Shown here: positions 1 through 5,761 of the stretch, in pieces
Position numbering within the stretch: the first letter of the stretch is position 1
Layout: each line of letters opens with the position of its first letter
From: an uncultured Eubacteriales bacterium
GTDB lineage: Bacteria; Bacillota; Clostridia; Oscillospirales; Acutalibacteraceae
Direction of reading: 5' to 3'
Length of the DNA: 5,761 bases
Assembly: GCA_900319655.1 (NCBI GenBank)
Contig: ONPH01000080.1
Location: 1 to 5,761 of the forward strand
Notes under the pieces: generated by a model
What the model was told of the DNA's origin: nothing
What the model saw: only the letters and a program-made list of their open reading frames with translations
Databases searched by the model: none
Position numbers and translations under genes: made by a program

Positions 1-418
1 AGCGCTCGAAAGTCAGAAGGTTGTAGATTTCATCAATAAAAAATACGACGGCTCTGTTGTAAGCGTTGTTGCCAACCCCACAGACGGCTACAATTCCTCA
101 ATCGACTATAACGCGATAAAGGGAGAAAAAATCACTATCGCGGCTTCTCCCACACCTCACGCCGAAATTCTGGCAGTTGTAAAGGATATACTCAAGGAGA
201 AGGATATTACGCTTGACATCAAGGAATATACCGACTACGTTCAGCCGAACAACGTTGTAAACAGCGGCGAGCTCGACGCAAACTACTTCCAGCATCTCCC
301 TTATCTCGAGGACTTCAACGCCGAAAACGGTACAAAGCTTGTTTCCATAGCGACGATCCACGTGGAACCCCTCGGTCTTTACGGCGGCAAGCAGACAACC
401 GTTGACGCACTCAAATAA
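1..418 (+). CDS. metQ: MetQ/NlpA-family methionine-binding lipoprotein, 3' part, with a truncated second MetQ domain
   Basis: The gene enters from the left edge; the first full codon starts at 2 and TAA is at 416-418, leaving 138 visible codons. MetQ is the membrane-anchored receptor of the MetNI methionine importer. Residues 1 to ~24 (ALESQKVVDFINKKY, then a GSVVSVV strand) look like the usual C-terminal helix and strand of a MetQ. A linker of ~20 residues follows. Then a second MetQ start appears: KITIAASPTPHAEIL (~44-58), a TDYVQPN motif, SGELDANYFQHLPYLEDFN and HVEPLGLYGGK, all characteristic of the first lobe. The protein stops at TTVDALK, just where family members normally enter lobe 2. 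The second copy is therefore about 95 residues instead of ~245. The next genes, metN and metI, support the transport role. The family is secure; the tandem or permuted architecture is inferred because the N-terminal part is outside the window. Confidence 0.85.
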   Translation, partial: ALESQKVVDFINKKYDGSVVSVVANPTDGYNSSIDYNAIKGEKITIAASPTPHAEILAVVKDILKEKDITLDIKEYTDYVQPNNVVNSGELDANYFQHLPYLEDFNAENGTKLVSIATIHVEPLGLYGGKQTTVDALK

Positions 419-421
419 GTT

Positions 422-634
422 TTATATTAATTCCTGATAGAAAGTAGACTTATATTTTGCGAGGATATTTTTCGCAAGACAAGGCGAAGGACGCGGCAAG
501 GCTTGAGGTGCGGTCAAAATCTTTGATTTTGGGCACCGCACCCATACAACGGAGGCGCCTTGCAAGGACGACAACGCAGTATTGCGGAAAATAGACCGCA
601 AAGATTGGCTACTTTTTATTAGGTATTAGTATTA
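422..634. repeat. ~213-bp palindromic element with imperfect terminal inverted repeats (MITE-like or large REP-like)
   Basis: The 28-bp ends at 422-449 and 607-634 are inverted repeats matching at 22 of 28 positions. Inside, TATTTTTCGCAA (466-477) pairs with TTGCGGAAAATA (582-593), and GCAAGGC (496-502) pairs with GCCTTGC (557-563). The centre is a tight hairpin: GGTGCGGT (507-514) plus CAAAATC (515-521), loop TTT, GATTTTG (525-531), a GGC bulge, then ACCGCACC (535-542). Nested pairing from end to end, and no credible coding frame, point to a non-autonomous mobile or dispersed repeat. It begins 3 bp after the metQ stop. I see no clear target-site duplication, so the exact ends are uncertain. 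It fills most of the gap between metQ and metN. Confidence 0.7.
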
Positions 635-648
635 CATCCCTTTTCTTT

Positions 649-682
649 CGCGCCGACTGTTTTGCTACGGTCGGCGCGTTTT
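649..682 (+). terminator. Intrinsic terminator (or attenuator) between metQ and metN
   Basis: CGCGCCGAC (649-657) pairs perfectly with GTCGGCGCG (670-678). Three further pairs (TGT with ACG, one of them G-U) close on a 6-nt loop, and TTTT follows at 679-682. The stem is strong but the T-run is short. It lies 42 bp upstream of the metN start, so it either ends the metQ transcript or attenuates read-through into metNI. Confidence 0.7.
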
Positions 683-724
683 CAAAGAAGCGTTACAGAC
701 AACGCTGACAGAAAGGCGGTTATT

Positions 725-1726
725 ATGATAGAATTAAAAAACCTCTCAAAAACCTTCTTCACAACCGACGGAACGCTCGACGCGCTGAAGAATATCAACA
801 TTACAATACAGGACGGCGATATTTTCGGAATTATAGGTATGAGCGGAGCAGGGAAGAGCACGCTTGTTCGGTGTATCAATTTGCTTGAACGCCCAAGCTC
901 AGGCAGTGTTTTGGTGGACGGCGTAGATTTGGGAACACTCGGCAACAGGGAACTCAGAAACATCCGCCGTGACATAACCATGATATTTCAGGGCTTTAAT
1001 CTGCTTATGCAGCGCACTTGCCTGAAAAACGTATGCTTTCCGCTGGAGTTGGAGGGCAAACACGCCAAAGAAGCCAACGAGCGCGCATTGGAGCTGCTTG
1101 AAATCGTCGGCTTGCGCGACAAGGCGAATTCCTATCCTGCACAGCTTTCGGGCGGTCAGCAGCAGCGCGTCGCCATTGCAAGAGCGCTTGCGACCAATCC
1201 CAAGGTGCTGTTGTGCGACGAAGCGACCTCTGCGCTCGATCCGAAAACAACGCAATCTATCCTCTCGCTGATTAAGGAGATTAACGAAAGGCTGGGTATC
1301 ACGGTTGTTGTTATAACGCACCAAATGAGCGTCATAGAGGAAATTTGCCGCAATGTGGCAATTTTAGAGAACGGCGAGGTGGTGGAGCAAGGCGAGGTCA
1401 GCCGTATTTTCAGCGCCCCGAGGTCGCAGGCGGCAAAGCATTTGGTATTTCCCGACGGCGAGGAAACGCTTTCAAACCGAAAGGATTCGCACGACGTTCT
1501 GCGTGTGATATTCAACGGCTCAGCGTCCACCGATACTCCGCTGATTGCCAAGATGGCGGTTGAAATCGGCGTTTGCGCAAACATACTGTACGCCTCTACA
1601 AAGAGCGTCGGTGACAGGGCGTTCGGCAGTATGCTGCTCAGCTTTCCGAATGACGGCGTTACCGCCGCGAGAGCGGCAGATTATTTGCGTACATTAAACG
1701 GTATTACGGTAGAGGAGGTAAGGTAA
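725..1726 (+). CDS. metN: Methionine ABC transporter ATP-binding protein MetN
   Basis: This 333-residue cytoplasmic ATPase drives methionine import through MetI. All ABC motifs are present: Walker A GMSGAGKS at 38-45, Q-loop Gln89 in MIFQG, signature LSGGQ at 141-145, Walker B VLLCDE at 161-166 with catalytic Glu166, D-loop SALD, and switch His199 in ITHQ. The first domain ends near residue 235. The ~80 C-terminal residues, from about 255, match the NIL domain, which in MetN binds methionine and inhibits transport (transinhibition). Length fits the family (~340). The ATG at 725 is chosen because AAAGGCGG lies at 712-719 and the conserved MIELKNLSKTF begins there; the earlier in-frame start at 662 lies inside the terminator stem. 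The stop overlaps the metI start by one base (TAATG), implying translational coupling. Confidence 0.95.
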   Translation: MIELKNLSKTFFTTDGTLDALKNINITIQDGDIFGIIGMSGAGKSTLVRCINLLERPSSGSVLVDGVDLGTLGNRELRNIRRDITMIFQGFNLLMQRTCLKNVCFPLELEGKHAKEANERALELLEIVGLRDKANSYPAQLSGGQQQRVAIARALATNPKVLLCDEATSALDPKTTQSILSLIKEINERLGITVVVITHQMSVIEEICRNVAILENGEVVEQGEVSRIFSAPRSQAAKHLVFPDGEETLSNRKDSHDVLRVIFNGSASTDTPLIAKMAVEIGVCANILYASTKSVGDRAFGSMLLSFPNDGVTAARAADYLRTLNGITVEEVR

Positions 1727-2433
1727 TGGGAGATTTATTTTCACAAGAGGTGTTGCAGGAAACATGGGATATTGTGGTGAACGATATGCCGCTCGCGTTG
1801 TGGGAGACCTTTTACGTTACCGTTCTCGCCACCCTTTTTGCGGTCGTTATCGGTCTGCCGCTCGGTGTTTTGCTTGTTGTAGGTGAAAAGGACGGCATTT
1901 TGCCTTTGCCGAAACCTCTTATGGGATTTTTGAACGTGCTGATTAACGTGCTTCGCTCGGTGCCGTTTTTGATATTGATGATTTTGGTATTCCCTTTGAC
2001 GCGCCTAATAGTCGGCACTATTGTCGGTACAACCGCGTCCGTTGTGCCGCTTGTAATCGCTGCGTTTCCGTTTGTAGCAAGATTGGTTGAAAGCAGCCTG
2101 CGCGAGGTAAATCCCAACATCATTGAAGCTGCGCAGAGCATGGGCGCGTCGCCGTTTCAGATTATAGCCAAGGTTATGATTCCCGAAAGCGTGCCGTCGC
2201 TGATTTCAAACGTCACAATAGCCGTCACAACTGTACTCGGCTACACGGCGATGAGCGGTATAATCGGCGGAGGCGGTTTGGGAAAAATCGCAATTAACTA
2301 CGGCTATTACCGCTATAAATATCTGGTAATGCTGATTGCCGTTGTGATTTTGGTGCTGCTGGTGCAGCTTTTCCAAAGCGTCGGCACACGCCTTGCAAAA
2401 TCCACCGACAAGCGTTTGAAGATTAAACAATAG
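1726..2433 (+). CDS. metI: Methionine ABC transporter permease MetI
   Basis: This 235-residue inner-membrane protein forms the methionine channel as a dimer bound to MetN. About five hydrophobic segments are visible, roughly at residues 27-52, 68-90, 95-118, 160-185 and 198-218. The cytoplasmic EAA loop that docks on the ATPase is clear: EAAQSMGASPFQIIAKVMIP at 134-153. The SGIIGGGGLGKIAINYGYYRY segment near 177-197 is typical of MetI. Length is slightly above the usual ~217-230, from a charged C-terminal tail. The site AGGAGG at 1713-1718 inside the end of metN gives 7-nt spacing to ATG 1726. No metQ follows; the binding protein is upstream instead. Confidence 0.95.
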   Translation: MGDLFSQEVLQETWDIVVNDMPLALWETFYVTVLATLFAVVIGLPLGVLLVVGEKDGILPLPKPLMGFLNVLINVLRSVPFLILMILVFPLTRLIVGTIVGTTASVVPLVIAAFPFVARLVESSLREVNPNIIEAAQSMGASPFQIIAKVMIPESVPSLISNVTIAVTTVLGYTAMSGIIGGGGLGKIAINYGYYRYKYLVMLIAVVILVLLVQLFQSVGTRLAKSTDKRLKIKQ

Positions 2434-2441
2434 GAGTGAAA

Positions 2442-2530
2442 ATGTCTTTCTGCGCGATCCGTTTTGCCTGATAGATTTGATAACTTTTGCCGATGAAGAT
2501 ATACCGGACGAAAAGGGAAAAATCAATTAA
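2442..2530 (+). pseudogene. Possible frameshifted small gene after metI
   Basis: AGGAG (2432-2436), overlapping the metI stop, is 5 nt from ATG 2442, but that frame ends after 9 codons (MSFCAIRFA). The frame one step away, from 2444, stays open for 28 codons to TAA at 2528-2530. It reads like ordinary protein, with FLRDPFCLIDLITFADED followed by IPDEKGKIN, yet has no ATG, GTG or TTG start of its own near the ribosome site. One missing base, or two extra bases, just after ATG would join the signal to this frame. I do not recognise the product. It could equally be chance. Confidence 0.3.
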
Positions 2531-2535
2531 CAATA

Positions 2536-2578
2536 ATAAGCAACTCTTTTTTGCAAAGGGTTGCTTATCTCACTTTTT
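2536..2578 (+). terminator. Intrinsic terminator of the metNI operon
   Basis: ATAAGCAACTC (2536-2546) pairs with GGGTTGCTTAT (2558-2568), giving 11 pairs including one G-U. The loop is 11 nt, and CTCACTTTTT follows. The T-run is offset from the stem by a few bases, so efficiency may be moderate. Confidence 0.7.
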
Positions 2579-2593
2579 GGGGAAATCTGCCCG

Positions 2594-2626
2594 TTGTTTT
2601 TGCGGAATAAAGCGATATAATATAAT
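2594..2626 (+). promoter_or_regulatory. Promoter of the aldo/keto reductase gene
   Basis: Two overlapping TATAAT boxes occur at 2616-2621 and 2621-2626. A weak -35, TTGTTT at 2594-2599, is 16 nt upstream of the first. It follows the metI terminator and lies ~50 bp before the reductase start, so the reductase probably has its own transcript. Confidence 0.55.
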
Positions 2627-2675
2627 CAAGAAAAGAAACCAAAGACGCTTAAATTCAAAAAAGGAGATATGAATT

Positions 2676-3518
2676 ATGGAAACAATTAAACTTAACAACG
2701 GAATCACTTGCCCTGTCATCGGAATCGGAACCTTTATGCTCGCGCCAAAGGACGCTCAAAACAGCACGCGCGAAGCGCTTAAAATGGGTTACTCGCTTGT
2801 CGATACAGCTAACGCCTATGTCAATGAACGCGCTGTCGGCCGCGGCGTTAAAGAGAGCGGATTAAGGAGAGAGAAAGTATTTATCTCCACAAAGCTGTGG
2901 CCCAGCGAATATGAGAACGAAAACGCTGTTGATGAAACGCTCGAGCGCCTCGGCGTTGATTACGTGGATTTGCTCTATATCCATCAGCCTGCCGGCAACT
3001 GGCTCGCCGGTTACCGTCAGCTTGAAAGGGCGTACAAAGACGGCAAGGCGAAGTCGATCGGTATCTCGAACTTTGAGGGCAAATACATTGACGAGCTACA
3101 GCATAAATGGGAGAATGCACCCCAGTTTATTCAGGTTGAGGCGCACCCTTACTTTACCCAAAAGGAGCTCAGAAAAACTCTCGACAAATACGGCATTAAG
3201 CTGATGAGTTGGTATCCGCTCGGACACGGCGACAAGAGCCTGATGAAAGAACCAATCTTCGTAAAACTCGGTCAAAAGTACGGCAAGTCACCCGCTCAGA
3301 TTATTCTCCGCTGGCACACACAAATGGGTTTTGTCGTTATCCCCGGCAGCAAGAACGTCGCGCACATCAAGGATAATCTTGATATTTTCGATTTCACGCT
3401 GACAGATGAAGAAATGGCAGAAATCGCAACGCTCGACAAGGATAAGCGATACTACCACCGCACCGACGAACAACTCAACAGCTTTGCGGCATGGCGCCCC
3501 GAATTTGAAAGAGCATAA
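2676..3518 (+). CDS. Aldo/keto reductase (2,5-diketo-gluconate reductase-like)
   Basis: This 280-residue soluble enzyme belongs to the NADPH-dependent TIM-barrel reductases, which reduce aldehydes and ketones to alcohols. The catalytic tetrad is intact: Asp43 and Tyr48 in DTANAYVNE, Lys73 in STKLWP, and His103 in LLYIHQP. Further family marks are IGISNF at 128-133 and the cofactor loop VIPGSKNVAHIKDNL from ~221. Here Gly replaces the Lys of the classical IPKS motif, a variant I believe is common in Firmicutes members. Length is typical (~275-285). AAGGAG at 2661-2666 is 9 nt from ATG 2676. The gene stands alone between a promoter and the eno promoter, so context gives no substrate; a methylglyoxal or other small carbonyl role is possible but unproven. 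Confidence 0.92.
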   Translation: METIKLNNGITCPVIGIGTFMLAPKDAQNSTREALKMGYSLVDTANAYVNERAVGRGVKESGLRREKVFISTKLWPSEYENENAVDETLERLGVDYVDLLYIHQPAGNWLAGYRQLERAYKDGKAKSIGISNFEGKYIDELQHKWENAPQFIQVEAHPYFTQKELRKTLDKYGIKLMSWYPLGHGDKSLMKEPIFVKLGQKYGKSPAQIILRWHTQMGFVVIPGSKNVAHIKDNLDIFDFTLTDEEMAEIATLDKDKRYYHRTDEQLNSFAAWRPEFERA

Positions 3519-3558
3519 TCAAAATAAATGCAAGGCATTGGATTTTAAAATTTTTTTC

Positions 3559-5035
<1,477 letters not shown>

Positions 5036-5050
5036 TGTAAGAATATTTAT

Positions 5051-5083
5051 GGCTTCGGAATTTTATCGTCCGAAGCCTTATTT
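5051..5083 (+). terminator. Terminator hairpin after eno, possibly shared with the converging remnant gene
   Basis: GGCTTCGGA (5051-5059) pairs perfectly with TCCGAAGCC (5069-5077) around a 9-nt loop, followed by TTATTT. It begins 15 bp after the eno stop. The T-run is poor on both strands, but its place between converging genes suggests it serves both. Confidence 0.65.
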
Positions 5084-5276
5084 AAAGTTCAATATAATAC
5101 GGGCAAATATTTTCGTAATGGCCGTCTTTCATACGAAACCCATTCGGAATTACGCCGAGCTGCGTAAAACCAATTCGCTCATAAAGGTGTCGGGCGTGAA
5201 TATTGCTCTCAACAACTTCATTCCAAATCGTAGTCATTTCTTTTATATCCTTTTCCTCATAGCCTCTGATTATCAC
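5082..5276 (-). pseudogene. GNAT-family N-acetyltransferase remnant with an internal in-frame deletion
   Basis: The 64-codon frame joins the two ends of a GNAT acetyltransferase that is normally ~160 residues. Residues 1-23 (MIIRGYEEKDIKEMTTIWNE to VVE) are a typical start. Residues 24-64 are a typical end: SNIHARHLYERIGFTQLG, then IPNGFRMKDGHYENICPYY. The ~95-100 residues between them, including the acetyl-CoA-binding RxxGxG/A segment, are absent, so the product should have no acetyltransferase activity. The start is GTG at 5276-5274 (minus strand), preceded by AAAGGAG at 5288-5282; an ATG two bases earlier runs straight into TGA. It converges on eno. Confidence 0.75.
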
Positions 5277-5297
5277 ATTATTCTCCTTTCACAATGA

Positions 5298-5325
5298 ATT
5301 GTAGCAGATGTATATAATAAAACAA
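5298..5325 (-). promoter_or_regulatory. Possible promoter of the GNAT remnant
   Basis: On the minus strand, TACAAT (5303-5298) is preceded by TGC, an extended -10. TTGTTT (5325-5320) is 16 nt upstream as a weak -35. It sits directly before the ribosome site of the remnant gene. The surrounding DNA is very AT-rich, so chance matches are likely. Confidence 0.35.
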
Positions 5326-5419
5326 TCGGTGTTTTAATTTTCTCTATTGATATATAACTGGATTTGTTTTTAAAACGGAACTTAATGCTAATTTGCGTAA
5401 TTTTTTAATTAAAAAAGCA

Positions 5420-5448
5420 TTGACAAATAATTTTTTTAATGCTATAAT
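5420..5448 (+). promoter_or_regulatory. Consensus sigma-A promoter of the T-box transcript
   Basis: TTGACA at 5420-5425 and TATAAT at 5443-5448 are perfect, with a 17-nt spacer and TG at 5440-5441 giving an extended -10. The start should be near 5455. The inverted pair AGCATT (5416-5421) and AATGCT (5438-5443) overlaps both boxes. Between 5326 and 5415 the only other structure seen is the palindrome TTTTTTAATTAAAAAA at 5401-5416. Confidence 0.9.
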
Positions 5449-5454
5449 TCAATC

Positions 5455-5751
5455 AATTTAATAATCTAACTTACTAAACCGTTGAAGCGGAGATAACGGC
5501 AATTATGCCTCTACAGAGAACCTGCGATGCTGAGAATCAGGTGAGAAACAAGTTGTCAAATGGACCGCGGAGGGCGCAGTCAAACGGAGCATCCGGAGTA
5601 TTCTGCGACGTTGCAGGCAGACGTTAATTGCCGGGGATATGTTGGTATCCCGCTAAGCGCACGGGTCAGACCGTGAATCAAGGTGGCACCGCGAATAGAA
5701 CTATTCGTCCTTGACAGAAATGTTGATTCTGTCAGGGACGTTTTTGTTTTT
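5455..5751 (+). ncRNA. T-box riboswitch, predicted tryptophan-specific
   Basis: T-box leaders bind uncharged tRNA and allow read-through into amino-acid genes. Stem I starts near 5481 (GTTGA, kink-turn-like). GCGG (5487-5490) pairs with CCGC (5565-5568), flanking a specifier loop that reads AAA-TGG-A, so the specifier is UGG (Trp) at 5561-5563. The AGAGA bulge (5515-5519) and apical loop GATGCTGAGAA (5526-5536), closed by ACCTG/CAGGT, match the tRNA-elbow-binding module. Stem II pairs CGCAG (5575-5579) with CTGCG (5603-5607). Stem III pairs GGGATA with TATCCC (5634-5651). The T-box AAGGTGGCACCGCG is at 5680-5693. Its bulge UGGC would pair with an acceptor end carrying G73, as in tRNA-Trp. The antiterminator pairs TCAAGG with CCTTGA (5678-5683 / 5709-5714). 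The regulated gene is outside the window; trpS, trp synthesis or a Trp transporter are candidates. Confidence 0.93.
5707..5751 (+). terminator. Regulated intrinsic terminator of the T-box
   Basis: GTCCTTGACAGAA (5707-5719) pairs with TTCTGTCAGGGAC (5727-5739), 13 pairs including one G-U, with a 7-nt loop and TTTTTGTTTTT at 5741-5751. Its 5' arm contains CCTTGA, which the antiterminator also uses, so the two folds exclude each other. Confidence 0.95.
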
Positions 5752-5761
5752 GGCGGAAGAA

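Noticed and set aside
662..724. An upstream in-frame start that would lengthen MetN by 21 residues.
   Set aside because: It begins inside the loop and stem of the terminator hairpin and lacks a ribosome site; the conserved MetN N-terminus begins at 725 behind AAAGGCGG.
419..724. SAM (S-box) riboswitch or Met T-box between metQ and metN.
   Set aside because: Neither the S-box core near AGAGNGGNGGAGGGA nor a TGGNACCGCG T-box sequence is present; the space is filled by the palindromic element and one hairpin.
899..1584. Long minus-strand open frames opposite metN.
   Set aside because: They overlap a fully supported ABC ATPase gene, show no recognisable motifs, and arise from its codon bias.
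2487..2672. A 61-codon plus-strand frame between metI and the reductase.
   Set aside because: It runs through the terminator stem and the -10 boxes, has no ribosome site, and its lysine/asparagine-rich content reflects AT-rich spacer.
3527..3557. AATGC-AAG-GCATT hairpin followed by a T-rich tract after the aldo/keto reductase gene, as a possible terminator.
   Set aside because: The stem is only 5 bp and A/T-rich, and the T tract is separated from it and adjoins the eno -35 box; too weak to call.

Overview
The window looks like chromosome from a low-to-mid GC Gram-positive anaerobe of the class Clostridia, probably near the Ruminococcaceae/Oscillospiraceae. The reasons are strong AGGAGG ribosome-binding sites, two perfect TTGACA-17-TATAAT promoters, a T-box leader, a methionine-type ABC transporter of clostridial style, and AT-rich spacers between genes of about 50% GC. 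The genus is inference; the sequence alone does not fix it.

Layout, left to right. (1) Positions 1-418 hold the 3' end of a MetQ/NlpA-family substrate-binding protein gene. The visible part reads as the C-terminus of one MetQ domain, then a linker, then only the first ~95 residues of a second MetQ domain. (2) Three bases after its stop lies a ~213-bp, nearly full-length palindrome (422-634) with imperfect terminal inverted repeats, resembling a MITE or large REP-like element. An intrinsic terminator follows (649-682). (3) metN (725-1726) and metI (1726-2433) overlap by one base and encode the ATPase and permease of a methionine importer. The order metQ-metN-metI differs from the usual metN-metI-metQ. 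(4) A short gap holds a good ribosome site and ATG leading into an apparently frameshifted 28-codon frame, then a terminator and a promoter. (5) An aldo/keto reductase gene (2676-3518) stands alone. (6) A consensus promoter and a ~140-nt, highly structured leader precede eno, encoding enolase (3737-5035), followed by a hairpin terminator. (7) On the minus strand, 5082-5276 is a GNAT acetyltransferase remnant with an in-frame internal deletion. (8) The window closes with a consensus promoter and a complete T-box riboswitch (about 5455-5751). Its specifier reads UGG (Trp) and its acceptor-pairing bulge reads UGGC, which fits tRNA-Trp. The regulated gene is just beyond the right edge.

Functionally, the MetQ-like protein, MetN and MetI should form one methionine uptake system: lipoprotein receptor, ATPase with a methionine-sensing NIL domain, and membrane channel. 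The reductase and enolase genes are independent units of central or redox metabolism. No CRISPR array, tRNA, rRNA, phage gene or defence system is visible. The best candidates for something undescribed are the eno leader RNA and the tandem-but-truncated MetQ protein next to the palindromic element.
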